From the NCBI GenBank assembly GCA_020186115.1, contig WSYJ01000164.1, positions 310,001 to 374,000 on the forward strand: a stretch of 64,000 nucleotides of DNA, given 5' to 3'. This document shows positions 1-8,264 of this stretch, in pieces (position 1 is the first letter of the stretch; each line of letters begins with the position of its first letter). The DNA is from Histomonas meleagridis. Taxonomy: Eukaryota; Parabasalia; Tritrichomonadida; Dientamoebidae. The position numbers and the translations under genes are program-made. Under the pieces are notes generated by a model. That model saw only the letters and a program-made list of their open reading frames with translations. It was not told the origin of the DNA and did not search any database.

Positions 1-1
1 G

Positions 2-1972
2 ATTATTGATCCTCAACCATCACATTTATTATCTTCTCTTAGATTTTTAAGTTCAATTTCTTATTCGCGATTCATCAATATCATGTCTAAAAAGGCATTA
101 ACTATATTGTTTAAAGCATTATTTTCAATCATTAAAGTTATTCCTCTTTCATCTTTAGCCATTGGAATTATTTCCGGTTTTTCATTTAACTCAAAAAGAT
201 GTTTTTTATATCTTAAAACACTTCCTAACATAACACATTACAAATCTGATTTTATCTCTTTTCTAACAAAAAATGATAAAAGCATTGTAATTTCAGCAAT
301 GTCGGTAATTACATGTCTTTATCTTAATGCCGAAGATGCGCCACAATTAATGAAAATTGCGATTGACGGACTTCTTCATCCTCCATCATCAAATTCAATT
401 ACAACAATTCAATGCACTCATTCAATTTTGGGTCTCCTCAATTATGTAAACATCACAAAAGGTGACGTAAAGAAATTTGTCGAATGTTTATTTAAATCAG
501 ATGGAATTCGTAGTTATTATATTTTATCTTTTTTAACTGAATTAAGCAAAATGGGTAATGAATTAAAACAATTTTTTATTAAGTATTCACTTCTTGCTCC
601 AATTATTAATTATATTATTTCCAATGAAAATGATTTTGTTATCATAAATGGAACTCTTTTTCTTCAAACATTATTTGAAGATGATGAAAGAGTTTCATTT
701 GCAGATGAAAATATAAATTCAGTTTTTGAAAATTGTTTACAAATTTCTATTTCATTAAATTCTCTTATAAAAATTGAATCTTCTTTAATTATCATTCGAA
801 TATTATTTCGTCTTAATGAAGAACAATTTATTAATATTTTGAAAAACAAAAAAGAAAAGATTTTAAATGCATTTCGAAATAATGTTGAAAACAAAAATTC
901 GTTTATTTCGTTAAGCTTTTTTATGTTAATATATAAATATTTAAACATTTCAAAAGCGAAAATTTTGGAAATAATTAATAATAAAAAATTTATTTCATTA
1001 ATTGCACATGTAATAACAAATGCAACAAATAAATCTGTTTTAAATGATGCAGTTTTTGTTTTTAAGCAAATTTTAAATGAAAATTCGAATTTAATTGTTT
1101 TGGAATTTTTGGAAATTAATAAACAAAAAAATGAACATAAAAAAATCTACAAAAAATATTTTGAAACATTTTCATTTTTTAGAATTGTTGAAAATGAAAA
1201 ACTTAAACGAAAATATAAACAAAATAAATGTGAATTAGAGTTAATAAGAAAAGAATTTAATGAAAATAAAAACAATAAATTTATTCAACAAAATCATAAA
1301 AAGCAAAACAAAGAAATACAAAGAGAATTAAATAATAAACTAAATCAAATAAATGAATTACAAAACAATTTAGAACAAAGTAAACAAAATAATTTATCTT
1401 TAAAAAATGAAATTGAAGATAAAGATCAAATAATTAATGAACTTAAAATACAAATACAAAATCAAAATAAAGTAATAAATCAATTTAAAAATAAATTTAT
1501 TGAAATTAATAATGAAAGAAATGAACTTTTAAATAAAATTAATGAGTTAAATAATGAACTTGAAACTACTAAAAAAATGTTAGAAAATTCAAATGTTATT
1601 ATGTTACAAGAAAAGAAAAGTAAAATTGAAATAGAAGAAAAATTTAATAAAATTTTTGATGAATATAAAAAAACAAAAGTCTTATTAAACGAAAAAGAAA
1701 TAATTAATGAAGAAAATAATAGAAAGTTAAGTAAAATGAAAGAATTATATTTAAATAAAAATAAAGAAAACATAGTAAATGAAAATAAATTAAAGAAATT
1801 AGGAGAAGAAATAGTTGAATTTACAAAACATTTAAATTATGAAAAAAAGAAAAGAAAAGAAACAGAAAAAAGAGAAAAAATGCTCGTGGAAAAAGTGAAT
1901 AAGTTAGAAGCAGAAAATAGTGCATATGAAGCATTGTATGGATACATCAATAAGATAACAAAAAATAAATAA
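2..1972 (+). CDS. ARM-like/coiled-coil protein, 5'-truncated by window edge
   Basis: The reading frame is open from base 2, and the 27 codons before the first ATG at 83 read like the following protein, so the real start lies outside the window. Roughly the first 370 residues are alternating hydrophobic helices of armadillo/HEAT type. About residues 380-615 (counted from the ATG at 83) form a long Lys/Glu/Asn-rich coiled coil. The protein ends in TAA after a Lys/Asn tail. A helical solenoid followed by a long coiled coil resembles tethers and scaffolds such as Uso1/p115 or CIP2A, but no diagnostic motif confirms either. In trichomonads similar ARM regions also follow TKL kinase domains, so an upstream kinase is possible. 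Base use in the coiled coil is extremely A-rich. Gene reality is high; function is unknown. Confidence 0.8.
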   Translation: MIDPQPSHLLSSLRFLSSISYSRFINIMSKKALTILFKALFSIIKVIPLSSLAIGIISGFSFNSKRCFLYLKTLPNITHYKSDFISFLTKNDKSIVISAMSVITCLYLNAEDAPQLMKIAIDGLLHPPSSNSITTIQCTHSILGLLNYVNITKGDVKKFVECLFKSDGIRSYYILSFLTELSKMGNELKQFFIKYSLLAPIINYIISNENDFVIINGTLFLQTLFEDDERVSFADENINSVFENCLQISISLNSLIKIESSLIIIRILFRLNEEQFINILKNKKEKILNAFRNNVENKNSFISLSFFMLIYKYLNISKAKILEIINNKKFISLIAHVITNATNKSVLNDAVFVFKQILNENSNLIVLEFLEINKQKNEHKKIYKKYFETFSFFRIVENEKLKRKYKQNKCELELIRKEFNENKNNKFIQQNHKKQNKEIQRELNNKLNQINELQNNLEQSKQNNLSLKNEIEDKDQIINELKIQIQNQNKVINQFKNKFIEINNERNELLNKINELNNELETTKKMLENSNVIMLQEKKSKIEIEEKFNKIFDEYKKTKVLLNEKEIINEENNRKLSKMKELYLNKNKENIVNENKLKKLGEEIVEFTKHLNYEKKKRKETEKREKMLVEKVNKLEAENSAYEALYGYINKITKNK

Positions 1973-2084
1973 TTATATGCGTCTGTTTAGTTTTTTCTTC
2001 AAGTGCAAATATAATAACAATCTAATACATAACATATAATTTCTTTGCCACAATTCATTCCATATAAATTATATTTCTTTGGCT

Positions 2085-2113
2085 TGTGTTGTTAAAGTCG
2101 CTTTGACAACACA
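2085..2113. repeat. Inverted repeat / hairpin, 13-bp stem with TCG loop
   Basis: Bases 2085-2097 pair with 2101-2113 around a 3-nt loop (TCG). All pairs are Watson-Crick except one G-U. The hairpin sits between the end of the coiled-coil gene (1972) and the membrane protein gene (2236). It could be a 3'-end or promoter element; the sequence does not say which. Confidence 0.6.
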
Positions 2114-2235
2114 CAAACAATATATTAATAAATTATATTTAGAAATTAATATTTATTATAATATAATTGGTGTCGCTTCATAGTCAGCATCGCTCGTTAC
2201 AACGATCAAAACATATTCAAATTTCGAGCCTCTTT

Positions 2236-3429
2236 ATGTTTCCGCTTGTTTGTGCTGTTTCATTTGCTCTTCTTCTCCTTACATCCAAGCAACCAATCAA
2301 CTGCGCATTCAAGATTCTTGATGGATTGAAATTTATTATCCTTTCAGATGATGCAATCAAAACATACCACATTCCTGATAAAGTCTTAGCCAAGAAATCA
2401 AAATCTGTCAGAAATGATCTTGTAGAATATTATCTTCATAGTATGACACAACAACTATTGGAAGGCCTTCCTTATCTTTCTGATTTTCAATATTTGTGGA
2501 CAACATTTCTCACAGGTGTTGGTTCAGAAATTGCATGTCTTGTTCTTGGCTTGCTTCCCATCAAATCACTCGGTTCCCAAATCAACATGTTTTATTACGG
2601 GATGATAGTTATATTTATTATACTTATCCGTTTTGGTATTTCAACTTCCTTTAACAGGCGTCTCCATAGACGTTTTGCTGTTGGTTATTCCGTTATTGTA
2701 GCCATTATTATCTTCTTCCTTTTACGACAATTTTCGTTTGGTATATTTGAATTCCGACCAATTCTTTTATCCATTTGGGACGTCCCACCCATATTCCTCG
2801 ACATCTTTACTTCTATTCTTGTTGGATTTATTGCGTATTCCCTTTCCACGCCAATGCTTTACGAACTTTTTATCGAGCGTCAAATCACAAACGTTCGCCG
2901 CAATATTCCTCAGTTCCAATTTGCGATTGAAATCTATCTTAAAGCTCAGAAATACGTCCGTAAGATCGTAGTGTCGACGTCTCGCTCCACTGTACTTCCA
3001 TTTTTGATTCTCTTTTTGATGCAATATTTATATAAATTCGGATTCGACACTTATCTTACAATTGCATATGTAGTCTCAAGCATTGTAATATCGATAATGA
3101 ATCTGAAGTGTGTACACACAAATGTGCAATTACTTACATTCACATCATTACATAGCGTGGCTGAATTTGACGAAAAGCGTTCATTTAACTCCGGAAGGAA
3201 TGCGCAAGCATCGCTACAGAGGTCTTTGCTCATGATCCCTGTATCTGCAATGTCATTGTCGATGTACCCGATGATGAAAATCGTGTTAGCAATGACATAC
3301 ACAACAAGTTTCGTAATGAAAGGAGTAGTTAAGGAATTAGCAAGAAGAACTTCTTTGTTTGCAATGATGATAACAGATTTGGTAATGGCCGGAAATAAGA
3401 TTTTCTCTGTATTTATGCCGTATGAGTAA
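2236..3429 (+). CDS. Multipass membrane protein of unknown function
   Basis: This frame codes for 397 residues from the first ATG at 2236. The frame is open back to a TAA at 2164, but only TTG/GTG codons lie there, so I took the ATG. It shows an N-terminal hydrophobic segment starting at the first Met, then several further membrane-spanning stretches in the middle and C-terminal half, including a PFLILFLMQYLY-like segment. Between them are charged loops with paired Arg residues and a run of Ser/Thr. I recognise no family. The pattern suggests an endomembrane or plasma-membrane protein with six or more passes. It ends in TAA about 115 bp upstream of a tRNA gene on the same strand. Confidence 0.75.
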   Translation: MFPLVCAVSFALLLLTSKQPINCAFKILDGLKFIILSDDAIKTYHIPDKVLAKKSKSVRNDLVEYYLHSMTQQLLEGLPYLSDFQYLWTTFLTGVGSEIACLVLGLLPIKSLGSQINMFYYGMIVIFIILIRFGISTSFNRRLHRRFAVGYSVIVAIIIFFLLRQFSFGIFEFRPILLSIWDVPPIFLDIFTSILVGFIAYSLSTPMLYELFIERQITNVRRNIPQFQFAIEIYLKAQKYVRKIVVSTSRSTVLPFLILFLMQYLYKFGFDTYLTIAYVVSSIVISIMNLKCVHTNVQLLTFTSLHSVAEFDEKRSFNSGRNAQASLQRSLLMIPVSAMSLSMYPMMKIVLAMTYTTSFVMKGVVKELARRTSLFAMMITDLVMAGNKIFSVFMPYE

Positions 3430-3543
3430 ACATAAATGTATTTGAATTTGGTGAGAAAGCATTTTGTAAAAAAAAGAATTAGAATGAAAATTAAGATCTT
3501 AATGATAATATTTTTATGAATATATAAAAGTTTAAAAATGAAA

Positions 3544-3615
3544 TCGCTGATAGTGTAATGGTTATCATGTAGGATTGTCGTTCCTGTGATCCGGGTTCGA
3601 TTCCCGGTCAGCGAG
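3544..3615 (+). tRNA. tRNA-Asp (GTC)
   Basis: A full cloverleaf can be drawn: a 7-bp acceptor stem (TCGCTGA with TCAGCGA), an Asp-like D arm, an anticodon stem of AGGA/TCCT plus a T-G pair around the loop TTGTCGT, and a T arm with CCGGG/CCCGG around TTCGATT. The anticodon is GTC, so it decodes aspartate. The discriminator base is G at 3615. There is no intron and no encoded CCA. It is followed at once by a T-rich run (TTTTTTGTTTTTTTT), which fits RNA polymerase III termination. Confidence 0.96.
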
Positions 3616-3637
3616 TTTTTTTGTTTTTTTTCCTGTA
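3616..3637 (+). terminator. Poly-T pol III terminator after tRNA-Asp
   Basis: Two T runs begin directly after the discriminator base of the tRNA. This is the usual RNA polymerase III stop signal. Confidence 0.7.
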
Positions 3638-3695
3638 GAAATTTGAATGGAGTAATAACTTATTCAAAATTTTGAAAAATTAAAATTGCCAAAAA

Positions 3696-4322
3696 ATGGA
3701 TGACGAAATTCAATCACTAAAAGTAACAATTGTTGGTTTCATGGGTGTAGGAAAAACAGCAATGGCTTTTCGCTTTGTGAATGGAAATTTTGCTGCTACT
3801 TCTTCAACAATTGGTGTTAATTTTATGCAAAAAAAAATATTAATAAATGGAAAGACAATCAACATTTGCATTTGGGATACAGCAGGACAGGATGAACTCA
3901 GAACACTTGCACCACATTATTATCGCGATGCTTCAATCATAATTATTGTTTTTGCAGTTGGAGATCGAAATACGCAAAGTCCAATCAGCACTATTTCATT
4001 TGATGCTGCTAAATCGTGGTACCAAGAAGTTAAAGAAATAAACAATAAGGCTCTCGTTTGCTTATGCGGGAATATGATTGATCTTCAACGTAATATTTCA
4101 ACAGATGAAGGTCAAAATTTAGCTGATGAACTCGATGGAATTGATTACTATGAAACCAGCGCGCTGAGTTGAGAAGGAATTGATGAAATCTTTGAAGAAA
4201 CTTCAAGGAAATTCTTGGAGAAATCGAATGAAATTCCATTTCAAACTGAAATCAGAAAAGCCACCATAAATTTGAAACAAGAACCTGAAAAAAAAGGTTC
4301 CTGGTGTTGCAAATTATTTTGA
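3696..4322 (+). pseudogene. Rab-like small GTPase interrupted by an in-frame TGA
   Basis: The frame encodes a Ras/Rab GTPase: P-loop GFMGVGKT, switch-I Thr in an STIGVNF context, G3 motif WDTAGQDEL, and G5 motif ETSAL. The canonical NKxD motif reads NMID, losing the lysine that contacts guanine. At 4170-4172 a TGA stops the frame just after ETSALS. The same frame then continues for 49 codons with the expected Rab C terminus (EGIDEIFEE, a Lys-rich linker, and WCCKLF as a two-cysteine prenylation end) to a second TGA at 4320-4322. The truncated product (158 residues) would lack the last helix and the lipid anchor. UGA terminates other genes here, so decoding it as an amino acid is unlikely. Most likely this is a recent pseudogene; a sequencing error remains possible, though the NMID change argues for decay. 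Confidence 0.8.
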
Positions 4323-4564
4323 AATAAACCATATATTTTCTCAAACAGATGAGTCATCTTAACAACCTTTTGTTGAGCATTCCATGACTTGAAATTTCAT
4401 TATTCGAATTATCTTATTATTTTTTTTAGATCAAATTTTCGCTCTCTACGTCAATTCCCTGTAGTGGTTGAAGTGGTAAGTTTTAAGCTTAAAATACAAC
4501 AATAGCATTATTTTTTTGTGGTAAGGTTACACTTCTTTAATTACAATCAAATAGCTATCGTTTG

Positions 4565-4574
4565 GGGGTGCCCC
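4565..4574. promoter_or_regulatory. GC-rich near-palindrome GGGGTGCCCC upstream of BET gene
   Basis: This element lies 9 bp before the ATG of the bromodomain gene in otherwise AT-rich sequence and is followed by GATTTG. Near copies occur at 8007-8015, 40503-40512, 46604-46612 and, less closely, 17517-17525. Three of these lie in short gene leaders. The regulatory role is inferred from position and recurrence only. Confidence 0.4.
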
Positions 4575-4583
4575 GATTTGTTA

Positions 4584-5279
4584 ATGGATTCTGGAACGCT
4601 TACTCCAACCCAAAAAAATGCATGCATAAAAATTACAAATCAACTTCTTAGTCACCCAGGGTCCGAAATATTTAGCAAACCTGTTGAATCAAATCTTCCT
4701 AATTACTATAAAATCATTGATAACCCACAAGATTTGGGAACAATATTACAACGCCTCCAATCAGATGAATACAAATCAATTTCTGAATGGGAGGATGCTA
4801 TTAATACAGTTTGGTCAAATGCGAAAAAGTTCAATGGAAAGAATTCTTATATCAATTTTATTGCTGAATATCTTTCCCACAAATTTCAAAGCTACAAAAA
4901 GCTGGTCGAAATTTTAAACCTTAATGATTGGATAATTTACTTATATGAATTGAAGGATGAATTTGATAAATTACTAGAAAATTGTCCCCCTTCTTTAAAA
5001 ACAATCATTCCCAAGGCACTTGAAGGTGAAATTCCTTTGTTGCCTGATTTTACATCAAAAGATATGAACAATTTGATCGCTGCAAGTCAAATCGTCAACG
5101 ATCCAATTGATGTCGAAAATGTAGAAGACATCATTCGTAAGAATGATCCCTCATTTAATGTTAGCGAAAAGGTACTTGTTGTTGATGTTAATAACTTATC
5201 AATAAAAACATTGCACGAAATCCGTGCATATTACCAAATGAAAATGGTCAAACTCGGAATGTCATATCCGAACAACTAA
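4584..5279 (+). CDS. BET-type protein: single bromodomain plus NET-like domain
   Basis: The 231-residue protein starts at the ATG at 4584; upstream in-frame codons offer only GTG. Residues about 20-115 form a bromodomain with the PNYYKIIDNPQDLGTI signature of the ZA loop and an Asn in AKKFNGKNS at the acetyl-lysine-binding position. The C-terminal third (about 160-228) fits an extra-terminal (NET) domain: a short helix after FTSKDMNNL, then IIRKNDPSF, an acidic strand VLVVDVNNLS and a last helix starting TLHEIRAYY. One bromodomain plus NET is the plan of plant GTE and some protist BET proteins. It probably reads acetylated histones in the nucleus. It converges on the aminotransferase-fold gene downstream. 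Confidence 0.85.
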   Translation: MDSGTLTPTQKNACIKITNQLLSHPGSEIFSKPVESNLPNYYKIIDNPQDLGTILQRLQSDEYKSISEWEDAINTVWSNAKKFNGKNSYINFIAEYLSHKFQSYKKLVEILNLNDWIIYLYELKDEFDKLLENCPPSLKTIIPKALEGEIPLLPDFTSKDMNNLIAASQIVNDPIDVENVEDIIRKNDPSFNVSEKVLVVDVNNLSIKTLHEIRAYYQMKMVKLGMSYPNN

Positions 5280-5665
5280 TGCCTAAAAAATCTGTAAACA
5301 TGCATTGTTAGAATTTTGGGATTAAATCATCTCCTGTAAACAAATCTATAAAATCAATAATACAAAGTTCCAAATTTTCTTTTTTCATTATATTCTTTAT
5401 TGGAACATGATCCAATACATTCAAATATCATATAATAAAAAATACACAAATGTTTTTAATCCTTTTTACAAATTCATTTATATACTCGAATAAACTTATC
5501 CAAAGTTTGAAAGAATTTATAACTAAGTGATTTAAAAGATGATTCTAATGTAACAGTAATTAAATTCACTCGATGAAATCACTCATATTTTTACGATAGC
5601 AGATATTTCAGAGAAAACTGCGTTTTTTCAATAGTTAACATAAAAAAGTTGGTGCTGTCGGGCGT

Positions 5666-6850
5666 TTACTTGCTGTGAGCCTTGGCAAACTCGATCAAAA
5701 GGTTTGAAACCCTGTCAACGTCTTCTTCAGTCATACCATGGTGGCAACCTACGAGGAAACCTTCTTTCATGACTTGATCTGAAACTGGGAATGATTTCTT
5801 AGCTTCTTCTGGGAATGCGTTGGCATAGATTGGGTGTCTTAAAATGTTACCTGCCATTGTAACTCTTGTTTGAACTTGATTATCTTCGAGATACTTCAAG
5901 AGTTCGATACGGTCATCACATGCTAATGGGCATGCGAGCCAAAGGATTCTGCCTTCGAATTCTGGGAACTTATAGTACTTGGCAGCAACTGGATCAGCCT
6001 TAAGATTGCTGATATAACGGTCAAGAAGTCTCATTCTGAGTTCTTCGAAGCGTGGAAGCTTTTCTAATTGTGCAAGGCCAAATGCAGCGTTCATTTCGCA
6101 TGCCTTGAAGTTGTATCCGAATTCGCAATAGAAGAATTTCCAGTCGTATTGGATGCCGCCTGGAAGAGTGTTGTTGAAACGTTCTTCGAATGCTTCTGAA
6201 TTGTTACCAACGCGACCCCAATCACGGATTTGTAATGCACGATGATGCCAATCCTTGTTGTTGAACATAACCATACCACCAGTACCACCGGCTGTGATGA
6301 TGTGTGAAGCATAGAATGAAACAGTTGCAATATCTGTTTCTGGTGTGTGTGTGATTGTATCACATGAATCTTCGATTAAGACGATATCTTCACGCTTCAT
6401 CTCAACAAGCTTAGCCTTGAGCTCTTTCCAGTTGATCTTGTTACCAAGAAGATTTGGTATCATGATTACCTTTGTATTTGGTGTAACTTGTTCAAGGACT
6501 TGCTCAACTGTTGGAACATAACGATTTGGAGCAACATCACAGAAGCGAACTGTTGCACCATTTTGAACGAGTGGAGCTACTGTTGTTGAGAATGTGCAAG
6601 CTGGTGTAACAACCTCAACACCTTTTGTAACTCCAGCGCAGATAACTGCGAGCATGTTTGCAGAGCTACCACTGTTAACAAATAAACCGTATTTTTTACC
6701 GAAACGTGCTGCAATCTTTTCTTCGAACTCAGCTGTCCTTGGTCCGGGTGAAAGCCAGCCATCATTAAGGCAGTCAGCGACAGCCTTCATTTCTTCTTCG
6801 CCGTAGGCTTGCTTCATGTATGGTGCATACCAAACTTTCTTTACAGACAT
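5666..6850 (-). CDS. DegT/DnrJ/EryC1/StrS-fold sugar enzyme, RfbH/ColD-like dehydratase type
   Basis: The 394-residue protein, starting at MSVKKVWYAP, has the full fold of PLP-dependent sugar aminotransferases: SGSSANMLA for phosphate binding, the Asp of IEDSCDT, and a C-terminal RDWGR...GYNFK...GLAQLEKL series. The position that holds the PLP-forming lysine in aminotransferases reads SFYASHIITAGG, with His in place of Lys. This is the known signature of the 3-dehydratase branch (RfbH/E1 and ColD), which removes the C3 hydroxyl of 4-keto-6-deoxy sugars. The cysteines that bind 2Fe-2S in RfbH after RDWGR are absent, so it is closer to ColD in that respect. Such genes are bacterial, so lateral transfer is likely. 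Substrate is unknown. A longer frame back to 6907 exists, but the leader there is promoter-like. Confidence 0.88.
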   Translation of the reverse strand: MSVKKVWYAPYMKQAYGEEEMKAVADCLNDGWLSPGPRTAEFEEKIAARFGKKYGLFVNSGSSANMLAVICAGVTKGVEVVTPACTFSTTVAPLVQNGATVRFCDVAPNRYVPTVEQVLEQVTPNTKVIMIPNLLGNKINWKELKAKLVEMKREDIVLIEDSCDTITHTPETDIATVSFYASHIITAGGTGGMVMFNNKDWHHRALQIRDWGRVGNNSEAFEERFNNTLPGGIQYDWKFFYCEFGYNFKACEMNAAFGLAQLEKLPRFEELRMRLLDRYISNLKADPVAAKYYKFPEFEGRILWLACPLACDDRIELLKYLEDNQVQTRVTMAGNILRHPIYANAFPEEAKKSFPVSDQVMKEGFLVGCHHGMTEEDVDRVSNLLIEFAKAHSK

Positions 6851-6863
6851 TTTGTGGCTTGTC

Positions 6864-6875
6864 AAAAAAGCGGTT
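6864..6875 (-). promoter_or_regulatory. AACCGCTTTTTT leader element
   Basis: The 12-mer AACCGCTTTTTT lies 13 bp before the start of the RfbH/ColD-like gene on its coding strand. The identical 12-mer occurs 39 bp before the LC8 gene (57158-57169). AACCG matches the core recognised by Myb proteins (YAACNG), and a Myb gene is in this window. Function is inferred. Confidence 0.4.
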
Positions 6876-7383
6876 ACTGTGAGGTGGCCCCATCTGGCCA
6901 TATTCAATGGAGATTTTGGTCGGATGATGTCATCTTTTTATCGCAAGTTTTTCTGAAAGTTAAACCCAATCAAAAAGCAATTTTTCATGAGAGCAATAAC
7001 CGGGAGGTTATTTTTTCAGACAAAAACATCCGTTTAAGGGTTTAAACAAAAACATGTTTTTTGAATACTTTATTTGTTCATGGAATGCTGCATCTTTTTG
7101 TATATATTAAGGTAACCAGATTTAATTTGTTTTTATTCACGTAATTCTTTATGATTTAATTAACTTAAGTTACAAAATATTGCTTTTGGGAATGTCTTGA
7201 AATTTTTTTTATGATTTCATAAATCAATTATGTCATATGTCATATCCAAATTGAAAATATTAACAAAAACTGATTCAGACTGTGATGATACTTATTGTAC
7301 AATAGAAATATTACTCTAATTCAATTATATATCAACTTTTTATTCTGATGAAATCTAGAAATACAATTAATGAATCAAAGGAT
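6876..7383. other. Intergenic, AT-rich
   Basis: This stretch holds the leader of the RfbH/ColD-like gene and the 3' flank of the uL6 gene. I see no coding frame with protein-like composition and no RNA gene. A GATGTCATCTT-type leader sequence lies around 6924. Confidence 0.5.
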
Positions 7384-7953
7384 TTACTCAACGATGTGTG
7401 TTTTCTCAGAGATATAGATACCATCGAGGAACTTACGAAGATCTTTGTTGTGGATGTGTGTGTGTTGATGGATTTGAGCACAAACCAATGAAACCTTATC
7501 AATGTCATTACCTTCAATCCAGATTTCTTCTTTTTGGTTAGGGCTATCCATTATTTTAACGCCTTCTGGAGCAGTTACAGATTTCTTTTCACGTTGACCC
7601 ATGAAGTGAGTGAAGCTGAAAGAATCTTTGTTATCACTAATTGAGTGCTTGATTGGGAAGTGAGCTGTGACAAATCTCATCTTGTAGCGATATCCTTTTG
7701 TGACACCTGTAACCATATTCTTGATGTGACCGAAAAGTGTTCCAATGCGAGCAACAAGCTTACGGTTTCCGAACCAGCAACGAGCTAAAACAGTCTTTTC
7801 TTCAGCATTGTACTCAATATCAAGTTTGAGATGAGAAAGATCGCGAGTAAGGGTTCCGCGTGGGCCTGTAACTGTAACAACTCCAGACTTGATAGTGATG
7901 GTAACATCATCTTCAATTTTAAGGTGATCTTGATGCAAAACTGGACGTGGCAT
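7384..7953 (-). CDS. RPL9: 60S ribosomal protein L9 (uL6)
   Basis: The 189-residue protein has the uL6 fold from end to end: an N-terminal strand pair, the GPRGTLTRDL turn, and FGHIKNMVTGVTKGYRYKMR, the signature joining the two domains. The C-terminal half carries a TNK/QHTHIHNKDLRKFLDGIYISE segment typical of eukaryotic L9. Length matches the family (about 190). It belongs to the large ribosomal subunit near the GTPase-associated region. The start ATG is at 7953, in a leader containing AACCGC (7975-7980) and GGGCGCCCC (8007-8015). Confidence 0.97.
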   Translation of the reverse strand: MPRPVLHQDHLKIEDDVTITIKSGVVTVTGPRGTLTRDLSHLKLDIEYNAEEKTVLARCWFGNRKLVARIGTLFGHIKNMVTGVTKGYRYKMRFVTAHFPIKHSISDNKDSFSFTHFMGQREKKSVTAPEGVKIMDSPNQKEEIWIEGNDIDKVSLVCAQIHQHTHIHNKDLRKFLDGIYISEKTHIVE

Positions 7954-7974
7954 GTGTTTGCTAAAGGCCGACCA

Positions 7975-8015
7975 AACCGCAGTAACCGAAAGAACGTTAA
8001 TACAAAGGGCGCCCC
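7975..8015 (-). promoter_or_regulatory. uL6 leader with AACCGC and GGGCGCCCC elements
   Basis: Within 65 bp upstream of the uL6 ATG are AAACCGCAGTAACCG (from 7974, two Myb-like AACCG cores) and the palindrome GGGCGCCC (8007-8014). Both stand out in AT-rich sequence and recur in other leaders in the window. No experimental support can be read from sequence. Confidence 0.4.
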
Positions 8016-8264
8016 AAATTCGTCAATTGACGCTCGTCACTTTTTTATTGTTTGTTTTTACACTTTTTGTAAAATAATCAAATATTCTGAATATTCAGAA
8101 AAATTGAAAATAATCAATTCAAAACTTTCTGTAAGCGGTTTGATGCTTCGCGCCAAGTCGAAATCAGTTTAATTTTAATTAGGAATAACAATTTAGAAAA
8201 AGTAAATATTCAAGTAAGAAACAATTTTTTTAATGAAAAGCAAAACACTCAATTTTTTTCATGG

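Noticed and set aside
2167-2235. Upstream extension of the multipass protein starting at TTG/GTG
   Set aside because: Non-ATG starts are not expected in trichomonads, and a hydrophobic N terminus begins well at the ATG 2236.
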